Source of the DNA: Corynebacterium sp. NML98-0116 | GTDB taxonomy: Bacteria > Actinomycetota > Actinomycetes > Mycobacteriales > Mycobacteriaceae | Direction: 5' to 3' | Length of the DNA stretch: 64,000 bases | NCBI RefSeq assembly: GCF_001767255.1 | Contig: NZ_CP017639.1 | Coordinates: 890,875-954,874, forward strand | Part shown: positions 17,487 to 26,973 of the stretch, in pieces | Layout: the number at the start of each line of letters is the position of its first letter | How positions within the stretch are numbered: the first letter of the stretch is position 1 | Program-made: the position numbers and the translations under genes | The notes under the pieces: model-generated | What the model was told of the DNA's origin: nothing | What the model saw: the letters and a program-made list of their open reading frames with translations, nothing else | Databases searched by the model: none

Positions 17487-17984
17487 CTAACGGGTTGGCT
17501 TCAACCGAATGGTGGGCGTCGATAGGAGGGAAAGCGGATTGATGTAAGTGTCTTTCGCGATGAGTGCGCCCCAGTGCAGCCCGTCCTGGAGATGTGCCTG
17601 CGGCCCCGTCGGCCGTGCCAGCGTCCCAATCGCATCGCCGAGTTTTACTTCGTCGCCTTGCCGCACACGCGCGTGTACAGGCTGGTACGTCGTACGGATG
17701 CCATCTGGGTGATCAATACTGATAATGGGCGTGCCTGCTACCTTGCCTACGAAAGCGACTGTCCCGTTGTCTGCTGCTAGAACAGTGGCTCCGACGCGTA
17801 GCGCAAGATCAACCCCGCGGTGCCCCGGCATCCAGTTCTTCTCCGGGATCTCTGCGGGCCGTGTAATCCGGGTCGCGTAGGGCAGCCCCGTGGTGGGGTC
17901 GACGTACGCAAGAACCTGAGGCGCCAAGCACCACGTGCAAAGTAGGGGAGCAATGGCCGCGAGTAAGCGTGTGAACATGTGCAT
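17487..17984 (-). CDS. Secreted M23 family peptidoglycan peptidase-like protein
   Basis: LytM/M23 domain protein of about 165 residues. With the start at 17984 it has a typical signal peptide (MHMFTRLLAAIAPLLCTWCLAPQVLA), then the peptidase fold: HRGVDLALRVG with the first zinc His, an internal YQPVHARVRQGDEVKLGDAIG, and GLHWGAL with the HxH-type end of the motif where the second His is replaced (H-W-G). It may be active or a non-catalytic activator; the exact zinc site should be aligned. An in-frame ATG at 18032 would bury the signal peptide. It stands between xerC and rpsB, divergent from rpsB, as in M. tuberculosis (Rv2891). Confidence 0.85.
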   Translation of the reverse strand: MHMFTRLLAAIAPLLCTWCLAPQVLAYVDPTTGLPYATRITRPAEIPEKNWMPGHRGVDLALRVGATVLAADNGTVAFVGKVAGTPIISIDHPDGIRTTYQPVHARVRQGDEVKLGDAIGTLARPTGPQAHLQDGLHWGALIAKDTYINPLSLLSTPTIRLKPTR

Positions 17985-18286
17985 GTTGCCATTGAGCCCT
18001 GAAACCGCGGTAGTGGACAAGGCTGTGGGCATGCAGCCTGTGGAGAAAAACTGGCCTGTGGATAAAGCTCAGGGTTTGTGCAGGTCAAATTAGGTAATCG
18101 AGGGATAGTCGACTATGCTTGGCAAGGCAACTTTTCGAAGTTGACTACGCGCGCCGAATAACGCCAGCTCAGCGTTGGTCCCACAGTATGAGGGTGTTGA
18201 GCGGGTGCGGTGCTAGGGCGAGGGATAAAAACCCTTGCAGTACATGAACATTAACCGAACGAGATTACTCCAAAGGAGAAATTCCC
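17985..18286. other. Intergenic region between the M23 gene and rpsB
   Basis: About 300 bp with the two divergent promoters. A possible rpsB promoter is TTAGGT (18090-18095), 18-bp spacer, TATGCT (18114-18119), giving a leader of roughly 160 nt in front of rpsB. That length would allow autoregulation by S2, but I cannot recognise a known leader structure. Confidence 0.35.
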
Positions 18287-19201
18287 ATGGCAGTTGTAAC
18301 CATGCGCGAACTCCTCGACGCAGGTGTCCACTTTGGCCACCAGACGCGTCGTTGGAACCCGAAGATGCGTCGCTTCATCTTCACCGACCGCAACGGCATT
18401 TACATCATCGACTTGCAGCAGACGCTGACCTACATTGACGAGGCTTTCGAGTTCGTCAAGGAGACCGTTGCACACGGCGGCACGATCCTGTTTGTTGGTA
18501 CGAAGAAGCAGGCGCAGGAGCCTATTCAGGAAGAGGCTCAGCGCGTTGGTATGCCATACGTAACGCACCGCTGGCTCGGTGGCATGCTCACCAACTTCCA
18601 GACCGTTTCCAAGCGTATCGCCCGTATGAAGGAGCTCCAGGCTATGGACGCTGCTGAGAACGGCTACGCAGGTCGCGGCAAGAAGGAAGTTCTGATGCTG
18701 ACCCGCGAGCGCCAGAAGCTCGAGCGTGTCCTCGGTGGCATCGCTGACATGACCAAGGCACCTTCTGCTCTGTGGGTTGTTGACACGAACAAGGAGCACA
18801 TCGCGGTCAACGAGGCAGAGAAGCTGCGTATCCCGGTTGTTGCTGTTCTTGACACCAACTGTGATCCGGACGACGTCAACTTCCCAATCCCAGGTAACGA
18901 CGACGCCATCGGCGCGGTCAAGATCCTGACCCACATCATCGGCGAGGCAGTCATCGCTGGTAAGCAGCAGCGCGAGGAGCGTCAGCTGGCTTCCGCACGT
19001 GAGGCTGCAGGCGACACCGACGCTAAGCACCAGGCAGAGGTTGCAGAGGCCGCTGCTCAGGCAGCCGCATCCGCTGAGGTTTCCGCTGCAGACGCTGCAA
19101 AGGCAGCTGCTGAGGCTGAAGCTGCTGCGCCACAGGAGGTTGCACCAGTCGAGCAGCCACACGCTGTTCGCGCTGCAGAGCAAGCTCAGCAGGCTAAGTA
19201 A
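18287..19201 (+). CDS. rpsB: 30S ribosomal protein S2 with Ala/Glu-rich C-terminal tail
   Basis: Small-subunit protein of the 30S back. Residues 1-235 are a standard S2 ([58 protein letters not shown]). The total is 304 residues against about 240 in E. coli; the extra ~65 residues are rich in Ala and Glu and predicted helical or disordered, as seen also in S16 here. The start has a strong AAAGGAGAA ribosome binding site. tsf follows, as in most bacteria, with a candidate attenuating hairpin between. Confidence 0.97.
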   Translation: MAVVTMRELLDAGVHFGHQTRRWNPKMRRFIFTDRNGIYIIDLQQTLTYIDEAFEFVKETVAHGGTILFVGTKKQAQEPIQEEAQRVGMPYVTHRWLGGMLTNFQTVSKRIARMKELQAMDAAENGYAGRGKKEVLMLTRERQKLERVLGGIADMTKAPSALWVVDTNKEHIAVNEAEKLRIPVVAVLDTNCDPDDVNFPIPGNDDAIGAVKILTHIIGEAVIAGKQQREERQLASAREAAGDTDAKHQAEVAEAAAQAAASAEVSAADAAKAAAEAEAAAPQEVAPVEQPHAVRAAEQAQQAK

Positions 19202-19249
19202 CTCCGCTCGCAGGACGCGCGAAACGTGTATCCTGCATAAGCGAGTGTG

Positions 19250-19309
19250 ACACCCCGCGTCCTGTTCACGTCCTGGATTATGGGCGCGAATTGGGCGTGG
19301 GGTGTTTTG
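19250..19309 (+). terminator. Possible terminator or attenuator between rpsB and tsf
   Basis: ACACCCCGC (19250-19258) pairs with GTGGGGTGT (19297-19305) with one G-U pair, then TTTT. The loop is long (38 nt) so it may be leaky, letting some rpsB transcripts run into tsf. Confidence 0.5.
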
Positions 19310-19368
19310 CTTGAAGCATAATTTTACGACGTATTTATCCACTACTGTACGAGGAGGATCGCCCGAAT

Positions 19369-20187
19369 ATGGCGAACTACACTGCTGCTGACGTAAAGAA
19401 GCTGCGCGAAACCACCGGCTCCGGCATGCTCGACTGCAAGAAGGCGCTGGAGGAAACCGGCGGCGACTTCGAGAAGGCTGTCGAGCTGCTCCGCATCAAG
19501 GGCGCAAAGGACGTGGGCAAGCGCGCAGAGCGCAATGCTCTCGAGGGCCTCGTCGCTGTCTCCGGCAACACCATCGTCGAAATCAACTCGGAGACGGACT
19601 TCGTTGCTAAGAATGACGAGTTCAAGACCATCGCTGGCAAGATTGCTGACGCTGCTGCAGCAGCGAAGGCAAACAGCCAGGAGGAGCTGGCAAACGCTGA
19701 CGTCGACGGCGAGACCGCTCACGACGTTCTTGAGCGCCTCTCCGCAAAGATTGGCGAGAAGCTGGAGCTGCGCCGTGCTGCCACCATCGAGGGTGAGCAG
19801 CTGGCGAAGTACCTGCACCAGCGTTCCGCTGACCTGCCACCAGCTGTTGGCGTTTTGGTTGCTTACAAGGGCGACAACGCTGAGGCTGCACACCAGGTTG
19901 CGCTGCAGATCGCTGCGATGAAGGCTCGCTACCTCAAGGAAGAGGACATTCCGGCAGAGGTCGTCGAGAAGGAGCGCGCTGTTCAGGAAGAGATCACCCG
20001 CAACGAGGGTAAGCCTGAGGCAGCTATCGAGAAGATCGTCCAGGGCCGCATGGGCGGCTTCTTCAAGGACGTTGTTCTTCTGGACCAGCCGTCACTTGCT
20101 GACTCCAAGAAGACCGTGAAGCAGTTCACGGAGGAGAGCGGCATTGAGGTCACCGACTTCGTTCGCTTCGAGGTTGGCCAGGCATAA
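19369..20187 (+). CDS. tsf: Elongation factor Ts
   Basis: Nucleotide-exchange factor for EF-Tu. The 272 residues show the N-terminal UBA-like domain ([21 protein letters not shown]), the TDFVA motif ([12 protein letters not shown]) that contacts EF-Tu, and the dimerisation and C-terminal modules. ATG 19369 has a GAGGAGG ribosome binding site. It is followed by a clear terminator, so rpsB-tsf form a unit separate from pyrH. Confidence 0.98.
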   Translation: MANYTAADVKKLRETTGSGMLDCKKALEETGGDFEKAVELLRIKGAKDVGKRAERNALEGLVAVSGNTIVEINSETDFVAKNDEFKTIAGKIADAAAAAKANSQEELANADVDGETAHDVLERLSAKIGEKLELRRAATIEGEQLAKYLHQRSADLPPAVGVLVAYKGDNAEAAHQVALQIAAMKARYLKEEDIPAEVVEKERAVQEEITRNEGKPEAAIEKIVQGRMGGFFKDVVLLDQPSLADSKKTVKQFTEESGIEVTDFVRFEVGQA

Positions 20188-20201
20188 GCCTGATGCTTTT
20201 T

Positions 20202-20244
20202 ACCGTCGGCGTTGAGGGGTTACCCTCCGCCGGCGGTTTCTTTA
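20202..20244 (+). terminator. Rho-independent terminator after tsf
   Basis: ACCGTCGGCG (20202-20211) pairs with CGCCGGCGGT (20228-20237), one G-U pair, followed by TTCTTTAT. Confidence 0.85.
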
Positions 20245-20276
20245 TGCCCGGTTGCTACAAACCGGACTGAGATCGC

Positions 20277-20282
20277 TAAGAT
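20277..20282 (+). promoter_or_regulatory. -10 box of pyrH
   Basis: TAAGAT at 20277-20282 with TTGCTA 19 bp upstream (20252-20257). It lies between the tsf terminator and the pyrH start, giving a leader of about 57 nt with a real ribosome binding site. Confidence 0.45.
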
Positions 20283-20345
20283 CGGTCGAGAACAGAATTG
20301 TCCTCTACGGCTCGAATTGGCCAACTCTCAAGGAGTGTCCTCACA

Positions 20346-21071
20346 GTGTCAGAACTTGCGTCTACCCGCACAGGATTCAAACGCGTCATGCTCAAGCTGG
20401 GCGGTGAAATGTTCGGCGGTGGAAAGGTTGGTATCGATCCGGACGTCGTCGAAAGCGTTGCTGCACAGATTGCCGAAGTCGCCCAGTCCGGAACCGAAGT
20501 AGCGGTAGTGATTGGCGGCGGCAACTTCTTCCGCGGTGCAGAGCTGCAAAAGCGTGGCCTTGACCGTGCACGCTCCGACTACATGGGCATGCTCGGCACG
20601 GTGATGAACTGCCTGGCGCTCCAGGACTTCCTGCAGCAGAAGGGCGTCGACTGCCGCGTTCAGACTTCCATCAATATGGCGCAGATCGCTGAGCCCTATT
20701 TGCCGCTTCGTGCAGTGCGTCACCTGGAGAAGGGGCGCGTCGTCATCTTCGGTGCTGGCATGGGAATGCCGTACTTCTCTACGGATACCACCGCCGCGCA
20801 ACGCGCCCTGGAAATTGGTTGCGAGGTGCTCCTGATGGCGAAGGGGGTTGACGGAGTCTACGACGACGACCCTCGAACCAACCCAGACGCACAGCTCTAC
20901 AGCGAGGTTTCTCCCCGCGAGGTGCTCGAGAAGGAACTCAAGGTTGCCGATGCCACCGCGTTTTCGCTGTGCATGGACAACAACATGCCGATCCTCGTGT
21001 TCAACCTGCTCAAGGAAGGCAACATTGCCCGCGCGGTATCCGGCGAGCAGATCGGTACCCTTGTTTCCTAA
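20346..21071 (+). CDS. pyrH: UMP kinase
   Basis: Phosphorylates UMP to UDP in pyrimidine synthesis. The 241 residues have the amino-acid-kinase fold: [14 protein letters not shown] at the N-terminus, [10 protein letters not shown], and the [29 protein letters not shown] region. GTG 20346 is chosen because AAGGAG stands about 10 nt upstream and it fits the family N-terminus; an in-frame start at 20298 would add 16 residues. It is convergent with the amidase gene, which ends 3 bp after its stop. Confidence 0.96.
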   Translation: MSELASTRTGFKRVMLKLGGEMFGGGKVGIDPDVVESVAAQIAEVAQSGTEVAVVIGGGNFFRGAELQKRGLDRARSDYMGMLGTVMNCLALQDFLQQKGVDCRVQTSINMAQIAEPYLPLRAVRHLEKGRVVIFGAGMGMPYFSTDTTAAQRALEIGCEVLLMAKGVDGVYDDDPRTNPDAQLYSEVSPREVLEKELKVADATAFSLCMDNNMPILVFNLLKEGNIARAVSGEQIGTLVS

Positions 21072-21074
21072 GAA

Positions 21075-22166
21075 TTAATCGGGCAGCCCAAAATGTTCGA
21101 CGGTGCGCGCTACCGAAAGTAGCGCGCGTCCGCCAACTGTGACTGACCCAAGGTGGAGCGCCCCGACTGCGACAGCGGGGCTGCCCATCACATTGAACAG
21201 CGTGCACCAGGGCGTCCACACTGTTTGTTGGTAAAAGCTCTCATCCGGGGCGAGGGAAGAGAAGTAGCCAATTGGTGGGGGATCAAACGCAATCGTGGGG
21301 GTGAGCACGATATCCACGTCCCACTCGTGCTGTACGTGTCTTAGTAGGTGCGCGAAGTGGTCATTCGCTGAAAATAGTTCTTCTGGAGTTACTGCGCAAC
21401 CTTGTGCGTGCATCCATGCGAGGTAGTGATTGTCGAGTGGCTCTACGTTGCGGAAGCTGCTCGTGATGCGATGTCTGAAGTGCTCAAACGTTGATTGTGC
21501 ATCCGCATAGGGGCGAAGAGACACTACATCATGGTGTTTCCCGAGCTCACGTGCAGCGGCCTCTAGGGCATCACCGCGGCTCGTTGAAACAGTGGTGTTG
21601 GCGAAGAGGCCGTCGATAAGTACTCCGATGCGCAGTTTGCGTACCGCGGTGGGGTGATGTCCGTACAACTCAAACTGGTCTGCGACGCTGCGCGTGATAA
21701 AACCATTCGCGACTGCCCCGCGTGTTCCAGGCTTGTAACCAACGGCACCGCAGGCTGCAGCCGGGACTCGCAAGGACCCTCCAGCGTCCGTGCCGTGTGC
21801 AGCACGGTACAGCCCACTGCCCACGAGCACTCCGGCGCCTGCTGAAGAACCACCGGGCGTGCACCCAGGGAACATGGGGGACTCTAAAAGTGGTGAGTGG
21901 ACTTCTTCGGCGTAGCACGTCGCCCCTAGCTCGGCTGTCAGTGACTTTCCAGGGATGGCTGCCCCAGACTCAAGCAGTGCTGCGACGATTGGGCTGTGCT
22001 CTTCCGCGATGACGCTGCGTGACGGGTTGCCGTGCGAGGTGGGCATTCCAGCGACATCCGTTCCGTCTTTGATGGGGATTTGCCACGATGAAAGTCGGCC
22101 CTCAGCAGTGCGCAATGGAGTCGGGTGTGTATAGACCATCGCGGCACTGGCGGGGGAGTAAAGCAT
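21075..22166 (-). CDS. Amidase signature family protein
   Basis: Hydrolyses an amide bond; the substrate is unknown. The 363 residues contain the Ser-cisSer-Lys machinery: the Lys in IPIKDG near residue 33, the cis-Ser in TPGGSSAGAG and the nucleophile Ser in GTDAGGSLRVPAA. It is short for the family (usually 430-500), with a compact C-terminal half. It is leaderless by prediction, divergent from frr and convergent with pyrH. M. tuberculosis has an amidase (amiC) in the same place beside tsf. Confidence 0.9.
   Translation of the reverse strand: MLYSPASAAMVYTHPTPLRTAEGRLSSWQIPIKDGTDVAGMPTSHGNPSRSVIAEEHSPIVAALLESGAAIPGKSLTAELGATCYAEEVHSPLLESPMFPGCTPGGSSAGAGVLVGSGLYRAAHGTDAGGSLRVPAAACGAVGYKPGTRGAVANGFITRSVADQFELYGHHPTAVRKLRIGVLIDGLFANTTVSTSRGDALEAAARELGKHHDVVSLRPYADAQSTFEHFRHRITSSFRNVEPLDNHYLAWMHAQGCAVTPEELFSANDHFAHLLRHVQHEWDVDIVLTPTIAFDPPPIGYFSSLAPDESFYQQTVWTPWCTLFNVMGSPAVAVGALHLGSVTVGGRALLSVARTVEHFGLPD
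21105..21127. other. Perfect hairpin inside the amidase 3' end, possible pyrH transcription stop
   Basis: GCGCGCTAC (21105-21113) and GTAGCGCGC (21119-21127) form a 9-bp stem with a 5-nt loop, 34 nt beyond the pyrH stop. It is coding sequence of the opposite gene and has no T-run, so a termination role is only a suggestion. Confidence 0.3.
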
Positions 22167-22172
22167 GGGGAC

Positions 22173-22178
22173 AGTCTA
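22173..22178 (-). promoter_or_regulatory. -10 box of the amidase gene (leaderless)
   Basis: On the minus strand TAGACT ends 6 nt before ATG 22166. Confidence 0.55.
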
Positions 22179-22245
22179 GGCGTAACTTGCCTTGAATTCT
22201 GCCGTTCCCCGTCAAGCCACGACACGGCTGGGAGTGAAACGCTGG

Positions 22246-22251
22246 TAGATT
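22246..22251 (+). promoter_or_regulatory. -10 box of frr
   Basis: TAGATT, about 52 nt before ATG 22304; the leader carries an AAGTGGAG ribosome binding site. Confidence 0.4.
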
Positions 22252-22303
22252 GGTGTGCGACTTATTTGTCCCGAACGCTTTGTACAGAAGAAGTGGAGTA
22301 AAA

Positions 22304-22861
22304 ATGATTGATGACGTGTTGCTTGATGCCGAAGAGCGTATGAGCGCTTCTGTCGATTTCACCCGCGATGACCTCGTAACGATTCGGACTGGTCGCGCTA
22401 ACCCTGCCATGTTTAATGGCGTCATGGCTGATTTTTACGGTGCACCAACCCCGATCAACCAGATGGCGACGATCTCTGTTCCGGAGCCACGCATGCTGCT
22501 GATCAAGCCGTACGACATGTCAACGCTCAAGGAAATTGAGACTGCCATCCGCAACTCTGATCTCGGCGTCAACCCGACCGATGACGGGCAAGTCATTCGC
22601 GTCACGATCCCACAGCTGACGGAAGATCGTCGCCGTGACCTGGTCAAGCAGGCCAAGCAGAAAGGTGAGGACGGCAAGATCGCTATCCGTAACGTCCGCC
22701 GTCACGGTATGGAAGCACTGAAGAAGATCCAGAAGGACGGCGACGCCGGCGAGGACGAAGTGCAGACCGCAGAAAAGGCACTGGACAAGACCACCCAGGG
22801 CTACGTGGCACAGATCGATGAGCTAGTTCAGCGCAAGGAAGCCGAGCTGATGGAGGTCTAA
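22304..22861 (+). CDS. frr: Ribosome recycling factor
   Basis: Splits post-termination ribosomes with EF-G. The 185 residues match RRF throughout: [30 protein letters not shown], the hinge, and the long helical domain with [20 protein letters not shown] 22304 has a purine-rich AAGTGGAG site upstream. cdsA follows after 12 bp, so frr-cdsA-rlmN form a probable operon. Confidence 0.97.
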   Translation: MIDDVLLDAEERMSASVDFTRDDLVTIRTGRANPAMFNGVMADFYGAPTPINQMATISVPEPRMLLIKPYDMSTLKEIETAIRNSDLGVNPTDDGQVIRVTIPQLTEDRRRDLVKQAKQKGEDGKIAIRNVRRHGMEALKKIQKDGDAGEDEVQTAEKALDKTTQGYVAQIDELVQRKEAELMEV

Positions 22862-22873
22862 GCAGACCTTTCG

Positions 22874-23803
22874 ATGAATAGAAAGCACCGCTACGTGAAA
22901 CACTCGACAGATCAGTCAGGACCATCGGGCTGGCCCCGCATCGCGCCGCCCAAGCCGAAAAATGATGCGGGTCGCGACCTGCCAGCCGCCATCACGACCG
23001 GGGTCATCCTCGGCGCTGTGGTGATCGCTGCTGTGTGGGTTGGCCCTATGGCCTGGTATCCGCTTGTCGCCATCGCTGTAGCAGGTGGGATGTGGGAGGT
23101 GCTTACCCGTCTGCGGGAAGCGGGCTACCAGCAGCCGCGCACACTGCTGATCATCCTCGGTCAGATCATGGTGTGGTCCTCCGCTGCCTACAAAACCGCT
23201 GGCGTAGTTGGCGCTTTCGCGTTCACAGTGCTGTTCCTGATGTTTTGGCGGCTGTTCGACCACGGCAGGCACCAAACGCCGACCAACTATCTCCGCGACA
23301 CCGCCGTGGGAGTGTTCGTCCTGGCGTGGATTCCACTGTTTGGAAGCTTCGCTGCGATGGTTTCACTTATCGACGAAGGCTCCGTCAGTGGTTCAGCGTT
23401 TATTGTCGCGTTCATGTGCTGCGTGGTGGCGTCTGACGTTGGGGGGTACGCTGCAGGCGTGATGTTTGGTGCGCACCCGATGGCGCCGGCTGTAAGCCCG
23501 AAGAAGTCCTGGGAAGGATTTGCGGGCTCGATGATATTCGGGATCATTGCAGGCGTCGCGGTGGTCACGCTACTGATCAAGGGCCCGTGGTGGATGGGGA
23601 TCCTTTTGGGTGCCGCACTGGTTATGTGCGCCACTATGGGTGATCTCGTCGAAAGCCAATTCAAGCGTGAACTCGGTATCAAGGATATGTCCCAGATACT
23701 GCCTGGACACGGCGGAATCATGGATCGCTTAGACGGTATGTTGCCAGCAGCGTGCGCAACGTACATTCTGCTCAGCGCTTCCGCATTGATGAATCCGTTC
23801 TAA
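22874..23803 (+). CDS. cdsA: Phosphatidate cytidylyltransferase (CDP-diacylglycerol synthase)
   Basis: Makes CDP-diacylglycerol from phosphatidate and CTP at the membrane, the entry to phosphatidylinositol and cardiolipin. The 309 residues have a polar N-terminus (about 45 residues), about eight hydrophobic segments and the CDS signature near the end ([11 protein letters not shown], then [12 protein letters not shown]). It lies between frr and rlmN, with a 20-bp gap to the latter. Confidence 0.95.
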   Translation: MNRKHRYVKHSTDQSGPSGWPRIAPPKPKNDAGRDLPAAITTGVILGAVVIAAVWVGPMAWYPLVAIAVAGGMWEVLTRLREAGYQQPRTLLIILGQIMVWSSAAYKTAGVVGAFAFTVLFLMFWRLFDHGRHQTPTNYLRDTAVGVFVLAWIPLFGSFAAMVSLIDEGSVSGSAFIVAFMCCVVASDVGGYAAGVMFGAHPMAPAVSPKKSWEGFAGSMIFGIIAGVAVVTLLIKGPWWMGILLGAALVMCATMGDLVESQFKRELGIKDMSQILPGHGGIMDRLDGMLPAACATYILLSASALMNPF

Positions 23804-23823
23804 CGTGCAAAGATGGGGCAATT

Positions 23824-24921
23824 ATGACTGAGACCCCAACACTGCCACTTCTGACCCCAAAGTTTGGTATGCCGCCGAAGCACTTCGCTGATTTGTCGAG
23901 CGAAGAGCGCATCGAGGCCCTGAAGTCCCTTGGTCTGCCGAAGTTCCGTGCGGACCAGATTGCGCGCCACTACTACGGCAAGTTTGAAGCAGATCCCCTC
24001 ACGATGACGGATCTGCCTGCCGCACAGCGCGAGAAGGTAAAAGAGGCTCTTTTTCCGACGTTGCTGACTCCAGTACGTCGGGTAGAGACCGATGAGGGGG
24101 ACACCACCAAGACGTTGTGGCGGCTGCATGACGGCATTCTCCTGGAGTCTGTGCTGATGCGGTACAAGGACCGTGCGACTCTGTGTATCTCCTCACAGGC
24201 GGGTTGCGGAATGGCTTGTCCGTTCTGTGCGACCGGTCAGGGCGGTCTCGATAGAAACCTGTCAACTGCGGAGATCGTCGATCAGGTGCGAGCTGCAGCA
24301 GCCATGATGCAGGAGGAAGGCTCCCGTCTTTCCAACATCGTCTTTATGGGGATGGGAGAGCCGCTGGCGAACTACAAGCGCGTGGTCAGCGCAGTACGCC
24401 AGATCACGAGTCCAGCGCCGCAGGGATTCGGGATTTCTCAACGCAACGTCACTGTGTCAACGGTTGGTCTCGCGCCGCAGATTCGAATGCTTGCCGACGA
24501 AGGCCTCTCCTGCACGCTCGCGGTTTCCTTGCACACCCCTGATGACGAGCTGCGCGACACACTGGTGCCGATGAACAACAGGTTCTCCGTGCAGGATGTG
24601 CTGGACGCAGCCCACTACTACGCGGATACAACAGGGCGCCGCGTATCGATTGAGTACGCGTTGATTCGTGACATCAACGATCACGATTTCCGCGCCGACA
24701 TGCTCGGCAGGAAGCTGCATCAGGCGCTAGGGCCGCTGGTACACGTCAACCTTATTCCACTGAACCCAACTCCGGGCTCGAAGTGGGACGCGTCCCCGAA
24801 GGCACGCCAGGATGAGTTTGTTCGTCGTGTGATTGCGCAGGGTGTGACGTGCACTGTCCGTGACACGAAGGGTCAGGAGATCGCTGCGGCCTGCGGCCAG
24901 CTCGCGGCGGAAGGCGAGTGA
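23824..24921 (+). CDS. rlmN: Dual-specificity 23S rRNA/tRNA adenine-C2 methyltransferase RlmN
   Basis: Radical-SAM enzyme that methylates A2503 of 23S rRNA and A37 of tRNAs. The 365 residues carry the cluster motif CxxxCxxC with Cys128, Cys132 and Cys135, the [10 protein letters not shown] motif and the late conserved Cys in [20 protein letters not shown]. Both methyl-transfer cysteines appear present. ATG 23824 is the start that fits family length. It closes the frr-cdsA-rlmN group and ends at a strong bidirectional terminator. Confidence 0.96.
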   Translation: MTETPTLPLLTPKFGMPPKHFADLSSEERIEALKSLGLPKFRADQIARHYYGKFEADPLTMTDLPAAQREKVKEALFPTLLTPVRRVETDEGDTTKTLWRLHDGILLESVLMRYKDRATLCISSQAGCGMACPFCATGQGGLDRNLSTAEIVDQVRAAAAMMQEEGSRLSNIVFMGMGEPLANYKRVVSAVRQITSPAPQGFGISQRNVTVSTVGLAPQIRMLADEGLSCTLAVSLHTPDDELRDTLVPMNNRFSVQDVLDAAHYYADTTGRRVSIEYALIRDINDHDFRADMLGRKLHQALGPLVHVNLIPLNPTPGSKWDASPKARQDEFVRRVIAQGVTCTVRDTKGQEIAAACGQLAAEGE

Positions 24922-24946
24922 CGTTGCGCCGAGTTTAGGTGCGCGA

Positions 24947-24990
24947 AAACGGCGCCACCCTCAACCTGTGAGTGGGGTGGCGCCGTTTAT
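24947..24990. terminator. Bidirectional terminator between rlmN and the DUF2631 gene
   Basis: AAACGGCGCCACCC (24947-24960) pairs perfectly with 24975-24988; T-rich on the plus side and A-rich before it, so it can stop both convergent genes. Confidence 0.85.
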
Positions 24991-25014
24991 TGCTATTCGG
25001 TGTAAAGCGCGAAA

Positions 25015-25455
25015 CTAGTGAATGCTCTGCTGCTGTGCACCGCGCAGTGAATTGAGACGCGCCGGATCGATGTTGAGGGCGCGCAGCTCGCGCTCATCGA
25101 GCTCGGCGTATGGGCCGGTCATCGTCTGCTGCGCGTAAATCCAGTCCGGCTCCTTGTGGCCAGCAGGCTTGTTGTGCGAGGTGACCGTGCGCACCTGGCT
25201 GAGCTTCGGCTGCAGTCCGTGGAAAATTAGTGCAACTGCAATCAAAACTGCAAATGCGAGCAGCCAAATCGTTTCTACGTGGCCGTGGTGGTTACCGAAG
25301 TTGTACGCGAGCAAGAAGATCACCGAGATCCACCCTGCGAGTTGAATCGTGCGCGGCTTGAACGCGCTCCACCCGAAGCGGGCGGAAGGGACGTCAGCTT
25401 CAGAAACGCCGTTATATACCTGTGGAGCTTTGTCCTGAGGGTGAGCCACTGCCAT
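25015..25455 (-). CDS. DUF2631 family membrane protein
   Basis: About 146 residues with an acidic N-terminal part (VSEADVPSARFGWSAFKPRT), two hydrophobic helices around residues 45-65 and 70-90, and a polar C-terminal tail (YAQQTMTGPYAELDERELRALNIDPAR). I recognise DUF2631, a small actinobacterial membrane family without known function. The start is ambiguous: ATG 25491 gives 158 residues; ATG 25455 overlaps the best ribosome binding site (AAGGAG only 1-2 nt away); GTG 25449 would have ideal 7-nt spacing. It is divergent from dxr. Confidence 0.85.
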   Translation of the reverse strand: MAVAHPQDKAPQVYNGVSEADVPSARFGWSAFKPRTIQLAGWISVIFLLAYNFGNHHGHVETIWLLAFAVLIAVALIFHGLQPKLSQVRTVTSHNKPAGHKEPDWIYAQQTMTGPYAELDERELRALNIDPARLNSLRGAQQQSIH

Positions 25456-25782
25456 TCTCCTTGAGCTGTAGTCGTCCGCATCGGTTCGCATTACTGTGTA
25501 TGCGCCCGGGGGCGGACATGCTAAATCTGTGTGTACTGTGCATTATCTTTTCATATTGCAGGGCGCGATGGCACTGTGTAGCCCCCAATGAGTTCAAACT
25601 TTCGCATCATGTACGTGAGGGCCAGCGGGGGAGGTGCGCCTGTGGGTGCGATGTGTGGTGGTGGGAATGACAGAGTATCCCCACGGTCGTATGTGCACAT
25701 CTTGTGTATGCACCACGACGAGCGGTGGTCAAAAATACTTTAAGGAGAAACTAAGTATCTATTTTTGTCGTGACGTGCCACA
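25456..25782. other. Intergenic region between the DUF2631 gene and dxr
   Basis: About 330 bp without a gene I can support. It holds a consensus AAGGAG (25743-25748) that has no start codon at a useful distance, and a short inverted repeat (CACCAC/GTGGTC type) near 25710-25730. Neither dxr start has a clear ribosome binding site or leaderless -10 box. Confidence 0.4.
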
Positions 25783-26946
25783 ATGGAGGTTGTGAAAAAG
25801 GTTCTGATTCTTGGATCGACAGGCTCTATCGGCACACAGGCTCTCGATATCATTCGGAAGCACCCTGAAGACTTTGAGGTTGTCGGCATCGCGGCAGCAG
25901 GGCACAACCCTGAGCTTGTTATCCAGCAGGCACAGGAGTTCAATCTGCGCCCAGAACAAATTGCAGTGCAGCAGCTCGACCCTGCGAAAGATGTTTCTCG
26001 CGCTGTAGGTGATGTCATTATCACAGGTGAGGACGCCGCTGCGGTTCTCGTTGAGATGCAAGACGCAGACATCGTGTTGAATGCACTTGTCGGTGCGGCA
26101 GGTCTTGAGTCGACGCTTGCGACGCTTCGCAAGGATGGCGTGCTAGCTCTGGCGAACAAGGAATCACTGGTTGCTGGCGGTCAATTCGTCATGGAGAAGG
26201 TGAAGCCTGGACAGCTCGTGCCGGTCGATTCTGAGCACTCTGCGATGGCCCAGTGCCTGCGCGCAGGGAGCCGTGCTGACGTTTCACGGTTCGTCCTTAC
26301 TGCTTCGGGAGGCCCGTTCCGGGGGTGGACCCGCGAGCAGATGATGGAGGCAACTCCGCAGCAGGCCGGGCAGCACCCGACGTGGTCGATGGGCACTATG
26401 AACACCTTGAACTCCGCCACGATGGTGAACAAGGGACTGGAGCTGATCGAGGCGACGCTGCTGTTTGGTATTGCGCCCGACATTATTGATGTCGTGGTGC
26501 ACCCGCAGTCGATTGTGCACTCTGCTATCACGTTTGCCGATGGTGCGACGATTGCGCAGGCTTCGCCGCCGTCGATGATGTTGCCGATCTCCCACGCCCT
26601 TGCTTGGCCGGAGCGTATCCCGGGTGCACAGCCAGCGCTGGACTTTTCGCAGGCGAGTGAGTGGACGTTTGAGCCGCTCGACGACGAAGCTTTCCCCGCG
26701 GTGCGTCTCGCTCGGGAAGCTTCAGCGATGGGGGACCCATACCCAGCGGTGTACAACGCTGCGAATGAGGTGGCGGTGGAAGCATTCCTTGCAGGCAAGA
26801 TTCGTTTCCCGCACATCGTTGACGTGATTGGATATGTCCTTGACGCGGCAGGGGCGTTTGCTTTTGCGCCGACATCTATCGAAGATATTCTTCACGTGGA
26901 TGCTGGTGCACGCCGGGCGGCAAAGGAAGTAATCGCCCAGCTGTAA
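25783..26946 (+). CDS. dxr: 1-deoxy-D-xylulose 5-phosphate reductoisomerase
   Basis: Second step of the MEP isoprenoid pathway, making 2-C-methylerythritol 4-phosphate with NADPH. The 387 residues show the NADPH loop [11 protein letters not shown], the [11 protein letters not shown] motif, the acidic metal site VPVDSEHSA and the flexible substrate loop around [21 protein letters not shown]. The start may be ATG 25783 or GTG 25792. A rip1-type protease and ispG follow in the same direction, a conserved actinobacterial trio. Confidence 0.96.
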   Translation: MEVVKKVLILGSTGSIGTQALDIIRKHPEDFEVVGIAAAGHNPELVIQQAQEFNLRPEQIAVQQLDPAKDVSRAVGDVIITGEDAAAVLVEMQDADIVLNALVGAAGLESTLATLRKDGVLALANKESLVAGGQFVMEKVKPGQLVPVDSEHSAMAQCLRAGSRADVSRFVLTASGGPFRGWTREQMMEATPQQAGQHPTWSMGTMNTLNSATMVNKGLELIEATLLFGIAPDIIDVVVHPQSIVHSAITFADGATIAQASPPSMMLPISHALAWPERIPGAQPALDFSQASEWTFEPLDDEAFPAVRLAREASAMGDPYPAVYNAANEVAVEAFLAGKIRFPHIVDVIGYVLDAAGAFAFAPTSIEDILHVDAGARRAAKEVIAQL

Positions 26947-26973
26947 ACCAGCCTGAAAGGCAAGGAGCAGCGA

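Noticed and set aside
17487..18032. Longer version of the M23 protein starting at 18032
   Set aside because: It would put 16 residues in front of a classic signal peptide; the start near 17984 is more credible.
25743..25748. Perfect AAGGAG upstream of dxr, possibly a hidden small gene
   Set aside because: No ATG/GTG/TTG lies at a usable distance with an ORF longer than a few codons, and the dxr start is 35 nt away.
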